Assembly (NCBI GenBank): GCA_044370695.1
Contig: JBILVB010000157.1
Coordinates: forward strand, 1-8,592
Direction of reading: 5' to 3'
DNA from: JBEIFW01 sp044370695
GTDB lineage: Bacteria; Actinomycetota; Acidimicrobiia; Acidimicrobiales; Ilumatobacteraceae
DNA: 8,592 nucleotides
The notes under the pieces are model-generated. The model made no database searches. It saw only the letters and a program-made list of their open reading frames with translations, and was not told where the DNA came from. Below are positions 1-6,657 of the stretch, piece by piece. Both the position numbers and the translations under genes were made by a program. Each line of letters begins with the position of its first letter. The first letter of the stretch is position 1.

Positions 1-1
1 G

Positions 2-94
2 ATCGTCACCCATCCCGACATGCTCGGTGCCATCGAGGCCCGCAATGCGTCGATCGCCACCGGGTTCCTGCCGCTCGGCTCGATGATGCCGTAG
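2..94 (+). CDS. C-terminal fragment of an unrecognised protein (5' end outside window)
   Basis: An open frame enters from the left edge and ends at a TAG at 92-94, giving 30 residues that finish in GFLPLGSMMP. The piece is too short to assign to a family and I do not recognise it. It mixes hydrophobic and charged residues in a way that suits the end of a soluble protein, and it has no obvious membrane segment. It lies 56 bp upstream of the tRNA gene on the same strand. The other frames on this strand could also be open over so short a distance, so the frame choice is only moderately supported. Confidence 0.4.
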   Translation: MVTHPDMLGAIEARNASIATGFLPLGSMMP

Positions 95-150
95 TCGGTG
101 CGTGACCGGTCGGGACGCAGCGGCGCCGGATAGAGTCCGGGCACCCGTTC

Positions 151-224
151 GGGGACGTAGCTCAGTTGGCTAGAGCGTCTGCTTTGCACGCAGAAGGTCG
201 TGGGTTCGAGTCCCATCGTCTCCA
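151..224 (+). tRNA. tRNA-Ala (anticodon UGC)
   Basis: A full cloverleaf can be folded by eye. The acceptor stem pairs 151-157 (GGGGACG) with 217-223 (CGTCTCC). The D arm has GCTC (160-163) pairing with GAGC (173-176). The anticodon stem pairs 178-182 (TCTGC) with 190-194 (GCAGA) around the loop TTTGCAC, which places anticodon TGC at 185-187. The T arm is 200-216 with loop TTCGAGT. The third acceptor pair is G:U, the classic identity element read by alanyl-tRNA synthetase, and it agrees with the anticodon. The discriminator base is A224. CCA is not encoded (ACCCG follows), so it must be added after transcription. Confidence 0.97.
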
Positions 225-238
225 CCCGACGGCCCCAC

Positions 239-270
239 CCGACGACGCAAGCATGGTTGGTCGTCGTCGG
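239..270 (+). terminator. Possible hairpin terminator after tRNA-Ala
   Basis: CCGACGACG (239-247) and CGTCGTCGG (262-270) form a perfect 9-bp GC-rich stem with a 14-nt loop, starting 15 nt after the tRNA end. No U-tract follows on either strand, so it is not a textbook intrinsic terminator. Actinobacterial terminators often lack one. The position between the tRNA and a convergent gene suits transcription termination or 3' processing. The rest of 225-352 shows nothing I can support. Confidence 0.35.
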
Positions 271-352
271 CTGGCGGCTGACCTGACGCCCTGCGGGACC
301 GAGGGAGCAGCGGGGCCGCGACGACGCAGGTGGGCGGTGTGCGCCGGTCGAG

Positions 353-1516
353 TCAGCCCGGGCGCGGGCCGCCGGAGCGCAGGCGCTCCAGGATCCGAGC
401 CTCCGTGACCGGGTCGACCGTGCCGGGACGTTCGTGGAGCAGCACGAGTCGGGCGAGGGTGGCGTAGAGATCGTCGAACCGTCGCCGGTCGGCGCGCGCG
501 AGCTGACGGCGCACCTGATGGCGCGTGGACCAGTCGGCGAGGATCGCGGTCTGCTCCACCGGGATCCCGTAGCGCACGGCGAGCGCCGGGATCGCCGCCA
601 GGATCCGCCGCCGCTCCCGCTGGCGCAGCCGGACCACCATCAGCACCGTCGTCACGAAGATGGCGACGAACACGGCCACGGCCAAGAGCAGCAGCCCGGC
701 CCCGTCGGCGTTGCTCGATGCGACCAATGAACCGTTCCAGGCGGCGTGCAGCGCGACGGCGGCGACGTAGCCCGGGATCGCAGCGGCCAGCCGGGGTCGC
801 CCACGCGCGACGGCCAACCCGATCGCCACCCCGATCCAGGCGGTGAACAGCGGATGCGCGAAGGGAGTCGCGATCCCGCGCAAGACGAACGTGGCGACGA
901 GCGAGCCGTCCTCGGCCGCCATCACGAAGTACTGCACGTTCTCGGCCGCCGCGAACCCTGCGGCCACCCACCCGGCGTAGACGAGGCCGTCGACGACACC
1001 GTCGAGTTCGCGCCGGCGCAGCGCCCACCAGACGCCGAGGCCTTTGGTGAACTCCTCCACCAGTGGTGCGGAGGCGACGGCGGCGACGTCCTCGCCAGCC
1101 CCGACTGCGACGAGGCTGTTCACGATCGCCGAGATCACGACGGCGACCGTCGCCCCCCACAGCAGCGCGTGGATGCGTGCGCCGCGGGGCTCGGGTTCGA
1201 CCCGGTCGAGCCAGGCGAGGGTCGGCAGCACGACGGCCAACGGCACGACGGCGAGGAGCGTCGCGGCCGGCGCGAGGATCATGGCCAGCGCCTGGAGCGG
1301 GACGGCGAGGACGGCGGCGACGATCACCGGCGGGCTGAGCCATGCCGGTAGGCGGGGCCGCCGGGGGCCGGCCGGGGTGGTCGGTCCGGGTCCACCCCCG
1401 ACGTGGGGAGTCCACGACCGACCGTCCCACCACCGCCACGCCGCTTGGTGCCACGGGTCGGGATACCACCCGGCCGGCGTTCCGCTCGGCACCGGGGGTG
1501 GCAAGGGGGTAGTCAC
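353..1516 (-). CDS. PrsW-family intramembrane metalloprotease with N-terminal DUF2510-like motif
   Basis: A 387-residue membrane protein. Residues 16-38 carry the DUF2510-like pattern GWYPDP...WWDGRSW, common at the N-terminus of actinobacterial membrane proteins. About eight hydrophobic segments follow from roughly residue 60 to 296. PrsW hallmarks are clear: EE at 154-155 with K158 (APLVEEFTKG), GFAAAEN at 187-193, H221 in the FAHPLF segment, and H257 in HAAWNG. Glutamates and histidines of these motifs form the presumed active site of this family, which performs regulated cleavage of membrane proteins (PrsW of Bacillus cleaves an anti-sigma factor). A basic cytosolic tail of about 90 residues (297-387) follows. 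I chose GTG at 1516 because an outward -10 box (1524-1529) would start transcription almost at it, giving a leaderless mRNA. A GTG at 1561 would add 15 residues. The substrate is unknown, and no anti-sigma gene is adjacent. It is convergent with the tRNA and divergent from the CIS-side genes. Confidence 0.88.
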   Translation of the reverse strand: MTTPLPPPVPSGTPAGWYPDPWHQAAWRWWDGRSWTPHVGGGPGPTTPAGPRRPRLPAWLSPPVIVAAVLAVPLQALAMILAPAATLLAVVPLAVVLPTLAWLDRVEPEPRGARIHALLWGATVAVVISAIVNSLVAVGAGEDVAAVASAPLVEEFTKGLGVWWALRRRELDGVVDGLVYAGWVAAGFAAAENVQYFVMAAEDGSLVATFVLRGIATPFAHPLFTAWIGVAIGLAVARGRPRLAAAIPGYVAAVALHAAWNGSLVASSNADGAGLLLLAVAVFVAIFVTTVLMVVRLRQRERRRILAAIPALAVRYGIPVEQTAILADWSTRHQVRRQLARADRRRFDDLYATLARLVLLHERPGTVDPVTEARILERLRSGGPRPG

Positions 1517-1523
1517 CGCGCCG

Positions 1524-1551
1524 ATCGTAGGGTCGTCGCGCTCTCTACGAT
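1524..1551. promoter_or_regulatory. Back-to-back -10 boxes forming an inverted repeat (divergent promoter)
   Basis: ATCGTAG (1524-1530) and CTACGAT (1545-1551) are exact inverted copies separated by 14 bp, a 21-bp centre-to-centre distance. Read outward, each arm contains TACGAT, a good actinobacterial -10 hexamer. The leftward box points at the protease GTG (1516), and the rightward box lies about 30 bp before the PASTA-protein ATG (1581). Neither has a recognisable TTGACA-like -35 at 16-18 bp. The same repeat could instead be an operator for a dimeric regulator. The promoter reading is inferred from motif and position only. Confidence 0.5.
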
Positions 1552-1570
1552 GTCGAGCCACGAGCGGTCG

Positions 1571-1575
1571 AGGAG
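1571..1575 (+). promoter_or_regulatory. Ribosome binding site fixing the start of the PASTA protein
   Basis: AGGAG lies 5 nt before the ATG at 1581. The frame stays open far upstream, to 1044 and through the promoter region, so this site decides the start. Residue 3 onward is immediately a Cys4 zinc ribbon, a natural N-terminus. Confidence 0.8.
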
Positions 1576-1580
1576 CGACG

Positions 1581-3923
1581 ATGAACTGCGAGCGGTGCGG
1601 TCAGGCCAACGAGCCGGGCACGGTGTTCTGCCGCAACCCGTCCTGCAACGCCTATCTCGACTGGTCCTCCGCGCCGACGACGCTCAACGCCGCCCTCCCG
1701 CCGACGGCGCCACTGCCGGCCGTGCCGTTGCGTGGTGGGCCCCCGCCGCCCCCGCCCCCGCCTCCGATCACTCGTCCCACGAGCGTCGTACCGCCCCCGC
1801 CGCCCACCACGGGTGCGACGCCGGCGGTGCCCCGGGACCGTGGCGGTATCGCCACCGTGCTCACGCCGAGCGAGCTCGTGGTGCAGCCGGGTTCGGTCGT
1901 GCTCGCGACGCTCCGGATCCGCAATACCGGCTCCATCGTGGACAACGTGTCGGTCACCGTCCCCGATCTCCCGCCCGACTGGGTGACGATCGAACCGGCT
2001 GCGCTCAACCTCTACGTCGACGACGACGCCGAGGTGCACGTGCGCGTCGCGCCGCCGCGGGTGCCCTCGACGGCACCGGGACGACGGACCTTCAACGTGG
2101 TTGCGTCCTCCAGCCTGGACGCCTCGGTGCGCGCCACGCAGTCGGGCGCACTCGAGGTCGGGCGTTTCGACGACCTCGTCGCCCAGTTGACCCCGCCGGA
2201 GTCCGAGGGCAAGAAGCTCGGTGAGCACCGGCTGCTCCTCGCCAACCGCGGCAACGTCGCCCGGAACGTGGCGATCTCGGCCACGGACCGATCCGAGCAG
2301 GTGCGCTTCGGTCTGCCTCCTACCGTCGAACTCGCTCCGGGCGCCGACCTGACCGTGCCGCTACAGGCGCTGCCGCGGCGACGCCTCTGGATCGGTCAGC
2401 CCAAGCGCCACGCGTTCTCCGTCGAGATCGACGGCAAACCCCACACCCAGACCCAGGGCACCTACACCCAGATCGCCCGGCTGCCCAAGTGGCTGCTCCC
2501 GGTCGCCGCCGCCGTGCTCGCCGTCCTCCTGGCGCTCGGCGTGCCGCTCCTGCTGCGCCAGCTCAGCAAGAGCGACGCGAACCAGCCCGTCGCCGTGCCC
2601 AATCTGAGCGGTCTCACGCTGGACCAGGCCCAGGGGCAGCTGACCGCACTCAAGCTCCGGGTGGAGACGGGCGCGACGATCCCCGACCAGCCGGAGGGTC
2701 GCGTGGCGCGCCAGGAACCGGCCGCAGGGCAGGAGGTGAAGCCCGACTCGACGGTCCGGGTGTTCCTCGGTGCCGGCTCCGTGGTCGCCGTCGTGGTCCC
2801 GGCGCTCGAGGGGCTCGATTTCGCCAACGCGCAGGCGACGCTGCTCAGCAAGGGTCTCGTGGCCGAGAAGGACACGCGCACCGTCGAATCCGCCAACCCC
2901 GACCGGGTCGTCGAGGTGTCCCCGCCAGCGGGGCAGTCGGTGACGAAGGGCTCGACGGTGAAGCTCGTCATGTCCGTCGCGATCGGCAAGCAGACGATGC
3001 CGTTCCTGCTCGGCCTGGCGCCGGCCGACGCAACGACGGCGCTCACGCAGCAGGGGTTCCAGAAAGTCGAGGTGGCAGCGGCGAAGGTGGCGAGCACCGA
3101 GTACGCCGCCGGGTCGGTCGCCCAGACGATCCCGGCCGCCGGCACCGACTTCGAGAAGAACAAGCCGGTCACGCTGGTGCTGTCGTCGGGCCCGCCGCTC
3201 AAGGACATCCCGCCCGTCATCGGTGCCACCCCGGCCGATGCCACCACCGACTTGAAGGCCGCCGGGTTCCTCGTGCAGTCGGCGGCCGTCAACCGTGACG
3301 TCACTGGCGACAACACCAAGATCGGCAAGGTGCTCGAGGTGACCGGCACCGGCCTCGCCAAGGGCGCCACCAAAGCCCCGCTCGGGACGCAGTTGCAACT
3401 CGTGGTCGGAGTCGGCACCAAGAAGGTGAAGGTGCCGGCGCTCGCCAACAAGACCGAGGCCGAGGCCACGGCTGCGCTCCAAGCCGCAGGCCTGACGATC
3501 ACGAAGACGACGGCCCCGAGCAAGACCGTGGCCGCCGGACGGGTGATCTCCACCAACCCGGCCGCCAACAGCGATCTCCTCGAGGGGGCCGCGGTGGCCC
3601 TCGAGGTGTCGAGCGGCCCGCCCGTCGCCGTGCCCAACGTGGTCGGTAGGACCATCGCGCAGGCGAAGGCCGCGCTGACCGCCGTCAACCTCCGGGCGAC
3701 GGTCCAGACGGGATGCACGGACGCCGAAGTGGTGGTCGGTCAGAGCCCTGGCCCGACGACGTCGGGGTCGAGCGGTGGCGGTCCCACGACGACGATCGTC
3801 ACCGAGGTGGCCCGGGATTCCGAGGTCGCGATCCGCTGCAAAGCGTTCTTCATCTCGCCGGACATCGTGCTCAAGGTCCCGACGGACATCAGCAAGATCG
3901 TCGTGACGACCGTCAAGACCTGA
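1581..3923 (+). CDS. Zinc-ribbon / Ig-like / TM / six-PASTA membrane protein
   Basis: A 780-residue protein of unusual architecture. Residues 3-22 form a Cys4 zinc ribbon (C3, C6, C17, C22). Residues 36-85 are Pro-rich, with nine consecutive prolines at 54-62 and five at 71-75. Residues about 89-193 and 195-286 look like two Ig-like beta-sandwich regions (for example VLATLRIRNTG, HRLLLANRGNVARNV). One membrane helix spans about 304-326. The rest is six PASTA-like repeats, starting near 336, 401, 470, 540, 614 and 682, each with the VP.L.G...A...L pattern and ending in a P.aG...G..v.l-type strand. The sixth is interrupted by a Ser/Gly-rich stretch and contains two cysteines (C712, C753). PASTA domains bind peptidoglycan or muropeptides in Ser/Thr kinases and penicillin-binding proteins, but no kinase or transpeptidase domain is present here. 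The likely topology has the zinc ribbon and Ig-like regions inside and PASTA outside, which is inferred. It precedes the sheath gene by 123 bp, so co-function with the injection system is plausible but unproven. Confidence 0.85.
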   Translation: MNCERCGQANEPGTVFCRNPSCNAYLDWSSAPTTLNAALPPTAPLPAVPLRGGPPPPPPPPPITRPTSVVPPPPPTTGATPAVPRDRGGIATVLTPSELVVQPGSVVLATLRIRNTGSIVDNVSVTVPDLPPDWVTIEPAALNLYVDDDAEVHVRVAPPRVPSTAPGRRTFNVVASSSLDASVRATQSGALEVGRFDDLVAQLTPPESEGKKLGEHRLLLANRGNVARNVAISATDRSEQVRFGLPPTVELAPGADLTVPLQALPRRRLWIGQPKRHAFSVEIDGKPHTQTQGTYTQIARLPKWLLPVAAAVLAVLLALGVPLLLRQLSKSDANQPVAVPNLSGLTLDQAQGQLTALKLRVETGATIPDQPEGRVARQEPAAGQEVKPDSTVRVFLGAGSVVAVVVPALEGLDFANAQATLLSKGLVAEKDTRTVESANPDRVVEVSPPAGQSVTKGSTVKLVMSVAIGKQTMPFLLGLAPADATTALTQQGFQKVEVAAAKVASTEYAAGSVAQTIPAAGTDFEKNKPVTLVLSSGPPLKDIPPVIGATPADATTDLKAAGFLVQSAAVNRDVTGDNTKIGKVLEVTGTGLAKGATKAPLGTQLQLVVGVGTKKVKVPALANKTEAEATAALQAAGLTITKTTAPSKTVAAGRVISTNPAANSDLLEGAAVALEVSSGPPVAVPNVVGRTIAQAKAALTAVNLRATVQTGCTDAEVVVGQSPGPTTSGSSGGGPTTTIVTEVARDSEVAIRCKAFFISPDIVLKVPTDISKIVVTTVKT

Positions 3924-4046
3924 CGCCGGGCGTCCGGATTGCCCGAACGGGCACCGGCACGTTCCCCTGTGCCCGCCCGGTGTGCCGTTGCGGCGGGCCC
4001 GGCGAGCCGCAAGCCTGCCCACGTCTCGTGTCCTCGTGGGGGGTTC

Positions 4047-5570
4047 ATGCCTACCTATCTCTCGCCCGGTGTCTACGTGGAGGAAAAGCCGTCCGGTTCG
4101 GCGCCCATCGAGGGTGTCGGCACCGCGGTTGCTGCGTTCGTCGGCCTCGCGGCCCGGGGCCCGGCCAACACCCCCACCCTGGTGTCGAACTGGAAGCAGT
4201 TCGTCGACACCTTCGGCGACTTCACCGGCGACGGGTATCTCGCCCACGCCGTCTACGGCTACTTCCTCAACGGCGGGGGGAACTGCTTCGTGGTCCGGGT
4301 CGGCGCCGGTGGCGCCGCTCCCAACGCCCAGGGGATCCTCGGTGCGCTCGGCGACGGGAGCAAGGCCCGCTACTCGGTGCGGGCACTCGAAGCCGGCCCC
4401 ACCGGCGACGGCCTGAGCGTCGAGGTCACCGACGCGAGCGAGGGGGGCGAGGAGGCCTTCAAGCTCGTCGTCAAGCGTGACGGCCGCGTCGTGGAAGAGC
4501 ACGACAACCTCACGACCGGGAAGGGCAAGCAGAGCGCCGTCACCGTGGTGAAGAGCGCAAGCCAGCTCATCGAGCTCGCCGAGGTGACCGGCGCCCCCGC
4601 CGTGCGGCCGGCCAACGGCACGGTGACCCTCGCCGGTGGCGCAGTTCCGGCCACGCCGGCCAAGCTCGACCCGTCCGACTACATCGGCGACGTCGCCGAC
4701 CGGACGGGCTTCGGCGGGCTCGAGGCGATCGACGAGATCACCATGGTGTGCGTCCCCGACGTGATGGCGGCCTACCAGAAGGGCCTGCTCACGCTCGAGG
4801 GCGTCAAGGCCGTGCAGCTGGCGATGATCGCCCACTGCGAGCTCATGGGTGACCGGGTGGCGGTCCTGGATCCGCCGCCGGATCTCAACCCGCAGAAGGT
4901 CGCCAACTGGCGCACCGCCGTCGCCGGTTACGACTCGAAGTACGCCGCGCTCTACTGGCCGTGGATCAAGGTCTACGACCCGGCGGTGAACGCCAACGTG
5001 TTCGTGCCGCCGTCGGGGCACGTGGCCGGCATCTGGGGTCGCAACGACGACACCCGGGGTGTCCACAAGGCCCCGGCCAACGAGGTGGTGCGCGGCGTGG
5101 TCGACCTCGCCTGCAACCTCACGTCGCGCGAGCAGGAACTGCTCAACCCGATCGGCGTGAACTGCATCCGGTCGTTCCCGGGCCGGGGGATCCGGGTGTG
5201 GGGCGCTCGCACGCTGTCGAGCGATCCGGAGTGGCGCTATCTCAACGTGCGGCGCCTGTTCAACTACCTCGAGGAGTCGATCCTCAACGGCACCCAGTGG
5301 GTGGTGTTCGAGCCGAACGACGATGCGCTGTGGGCCCGGGTACGGCGCACCATCACCGCCTTCCTCACGAACGAATGGCGCAAGGGCGCCCTGTTCGGTC
5401 TCACGCCCGACGAGGCGTTCTTCGTCAAGTGCGATCGCGAGACGAACCCGCCCGAATCGGTCGATCTCGGCCAACTCGTCTGCGAGATCGGCGTGGCGCC
5501 GGTCAAGCCGGCGGAGTTCGTGATCTTCCGCCTGTCCCAGTTCTCCGGCGGCGCGGCGCTCGCCGAGTGA
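4047..5570 (+). CDS. Contractile tail sheath protein (eCIS / phage tail-like)
   Basis: A 507-residue sheath subunit. The N-terminus, MPTYLSPGVYVEE, is the signature opening of tail sheath proteins, followed by TAVAAFVGLAARGP and a segment with a run of glycines near 76-78. Residues about 95-210 are a variable insertion. The conserved core and C-terminal domain include RSFPGRGIRVWGARTL (375-390), WRYLNVRRLFNYLEESI (396-412), FEPND (421-425) and LWARVR (428-433), and it ends in a beta-strand-rich segment (QLVCEIGVAPVKPAEFVIFRL, 476-496). In the family, sheath subunits polymerise around the tube and contract to drive it through the target envelope. The start is set by ATG 4047, preceded by a G-rich stretch (4038-4043). 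The frame is open to 3939, but the upstream peptide is Arg/Ala/Pro-rich and unlike a sheath. Only one sheath gene is visible, whereas some eCIS carry several. The tube gene follows after 36 bp. Confidence 0.96.
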   Translation: MPTYLSPGVYVEEKPSGSAPIEGVGTAVAAFVGLAARGPANTPTLVSNWKQFVDTFGDFTGDGYLAHAVYGYFLNGGGNCFVVRVGAGGAAPNAQGILGALGDGSKARYSVRALEAGPTGDGLSVEVTDASEGGEEAFKLVVKRDGRVVEEHDNLTTGKGKQSAVTVVKSASQLIELAEVTGAPAVRPANGTVTLAGGAVPATPAKLDPSDYIGDVADRTGFGGLEAIDEITMVCVPDVMAAYQKGLLTLEGVKAVQLAMIAHCELMGDRVAVLDPPPDLNPQKVANWRTAVAGYDSKYAALYWPWIKVYDPAVNANVFVPPSGHVAGIWGRNDDTRGVHKAPANEVVRGVVDLACNLTSREQELLNPIGVNCIRSFPGRGIRVWGARTLSSDPEWRYLNVRRLFNYLEESILNGTQWVVFEPNDDALWARVRRTITAFLTNEWRKGALFGLTPDEAFFVKCDRETNPPESVDLGQLVCEIGVAPVKPAEFVIFRLSQFSGGAALAE

Positions 5571-5606
5571 CCGTCTCCGCGCACTACGACCCTGAGGTGA
5601 TCGACC

Positions 5607-6050
5607 ATGGCACTCCCTGACCTCGACGGCGCCGTCGGCCACTCCTTCGGCCTGGAGATCGACGGCATCGTGATCAAGCACATCCAGGAGGTGAGCGGCC
5701 TGAAGATGGAGCAGGACACCATCGAGATGAAGGCCAACTCGCCCGACGGCAAGTTCATCAACAAGAAGCTCCCGGGCCGGCCCAAGGCCGGTGAGATCAC
5801 CCTGACCCGGGCGCTCACGGCCGATTCGAGCTTCGAGAAGTGGATCAAGTCCGCCCACTTCGGGAAGATGACCGACGCCCGCAAGGGCGGCGCCATCATC
5901 GTCTACGACTACGAGGGCATGGCCATCAAGCGGTACAAGCTGACCGCGGCGTGGCCCAAGAGCCTCGAACTCGGCACCCTCAAGGCGGGCGACACCAGCG
6001 TGGTCACCGAGAAACTGGTGATCACGTACGAAGCCCTGCAGCCCGAGTGA
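5607..6050 (+). CDS. Tail tube protein (T4 gp19-like, eCIS / phage tail-like)
   Basis: A 147-residue tube subunit, the usual length for this family. The N-terminal segment HSFGLEIDGIVIKHIQEVSGL (12-32) is the typical tube-protein opening, in which a hydrophobic strand enters the central beta-barrel. Residues 45-75 (SPDGKFINKKLPGRPKAGEITLTR) match the family pattern of a Gly/Pro loop before the strand bearing the LTR motif. W79 and the closing strands VVTEKLVITYEAL (132-144) are also typical. Such subunits stack as hexameric rings to form the inner tube. A good ribosome binding site, GAGGTGA (5594-5600), lies 6 nt before the ATG. Its TGA stop overlaps the ATG of the next gene (TGATG at 6048-6052), which implies translational coupling. 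Confidence 0.95.
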   Translation: MALPDLDGAVGHSFGLEIDGIVIKHIQEVSGLKMEQDTIEMKANSPDGKFINKKLPGRPKAGEITLTRALTADSSFEKWIKSAHFGKMTDARKGGAIIVYDYEGMAIKRYKLTAAWPKSLELGTLKAGDTSVVTEKLVITYEALQPE

Positions 6051-6511
6051 TGCGACGCTCCTTCGCGTCCCCGACCGGCGGTGCAGACGGTCCCGAGGAC
6101 GGGGCCACCAGCGCGTCGGTGGCGCATGAGGAGCCCTACGAACTGCGCACCGAGTTCACCTTCGTGCTGCCCCGCGGGTATGTCGACACCAGTGGTCGGC
6201 TGCACCGCGACGGCGTGATGCGGCTCGCCACCGCCCGCGACGAGTTGGTCCCCCTGCTCGACGACCGGGTCCGGGAGAATCCCGCCTACCTGACGGTGGT
6301 GCTCCTGGCCCGGGTGATCGAGCGGCTGGGGACCATCACCGACGTCCACGCCGGGACGATCGAAGGTCTGTTCGCCACCGATCTCGCCTTCCTGCAGGAC
6401 CTGTACCGACGCATCAACACCGAGGGCCACACCCGGGCCCGGGTGGTCTGTCCCGCCTGCAAGCACGAGTTGACGGTCGACCTGGCCGGTGGTCGCCTGG
6501 GGGAACCGTGA
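6050..6511 (+). CDS. CIS tail-assembly-like protein with C-terminal CxxC
   Basis: A 153-residue protein starting in the TGATG overlap with the tube gene. Residues 1-28 look disordered. Residues 29-60 hold a beta-rich stretch (ELRTEFTFVLPRGYVDTSG) with the phrase 'G.L.RDGVMRLATA', followed by helices through about residue 123 that include a GTI.DVHAGTIEGLFATDL segment. C134 and C137 form a CPAC motif at the C-terminus, like half a zinc site. Placement directly after the tube gene and this layout match small tail-assembly or baseplate-accessory proteins common in eCIS operons, often compared with phage tail assembly proteins. The exact role is not established from sequence: it could be a tube-assembly chaperone or a structural piece. 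A single CxxC is not enough for a zinc site unless it dimerises or is completed by H139 or another residue. Confidence 0.78.
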   Translation: MRRSFASPTGGADGPEDGATSASVAHEEPYELRTEFTFVLPRGYVDTSGRLHRDGVMRLATARDELVPLLDDRVRENPAYLTVVLLARVIERLGTITDVHAGTIEGLFATDLAFLQDLYRRINTEGHTRARVVCPACKHELTVDLAGGRLGEP

Positions 6512-6654
6512 GGAACGCCTCGGACCGGCTCTACCGGGAAGCGGCGTTCCTCGCCTTCCACTACCACTGGCCGCTCGACGACATCCTCGATCTCGAACAC
6601 CCGCTGCGGCGACGGTTCGTGGCCGAGGCGGAGCGACTCGCCCAAGGTCGCTGA
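6508..6654 (+). CDS. Small DUF6760-like CIS protein (48 aa)
   Basis: A 48-residue ORF starting at GTG 6508, which overlaps the preceding stop (GTGA). The sequence DRLYREAAFLAFHYHW (6-21), then LDDILDLEHPLRRRFVAEA, matches what I recall of the short DUF6760 family found in eCIS operons. That family has an N-terminal LYRE.AF.A.H.HW, a 'D.IL.L.H..R' centre and a terminal Arg/Glu-rich helix. It is a helical protein with no membrane segment. In known eCIS loci a protein of this size sits between the tube gene and the LysM/spike genes. Its function is undetermined. The ribosome binding site is weak (GGGGGA just upstream), so translation probably relies on coupling to the gene before it. It is easily missed by gene callers because of its length and GTG start. 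Confidence 0.8.
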   Translation: MRNASDRLYREAAFLAFHYHWPLDDILDLEHPLRRRFVAEAERLAQGR

Positions 6655-6657
6655 GCC

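Noticed and set aside
100..150. Promoter for tRNA-Ala
   Set aside because: TAGAGT at 131-136 is weakly -10-like, but no -35 at the right distance is seen.
162..1469. A 435-codon minus-strand frame overlapping the protease and the tRNA
   Set aside because: Out of frame with the PrsW motifs, Arg/Pro-rich, and it runs through the tRNA gene.
1044..1580. Upstream extension of the PASTA protein by 179 codons
   Set aside because: It runs antisense to the protease and through the promoter region. A good ribosome site and a zinc ribbon mark ATG 1581 as the start.
3939..4046. Upstream extension of the sheath gene by 36 codons
   Set aside because: The added residues are Arg/Ala/Pro-rich and precede the canonical MPTYLSPGVYVEE start, and a G-rich ribosome-site-like stretch precedes ATG 4047.
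3924..4046. Terminator or promoter in the 123-bp gap between the PASTA and sheath genes
   Set aside because: Only short GC hairpins (for example 3956-3960 with 3969-3973) and no T-tract or convincing -10 box are seen. It may hold a promoter for the CIS operon, but I cannot support one.
2361..5858. A 1165-codon open frame on the minus strand
   Set aside because: It lies antisense to the PASTA, sheath and tube genes, which have clear family motifs. Its product is His/Arg/Gly/Asp-rich with no recognisable domain, as expected from the complement of a GC-rich coding strand.
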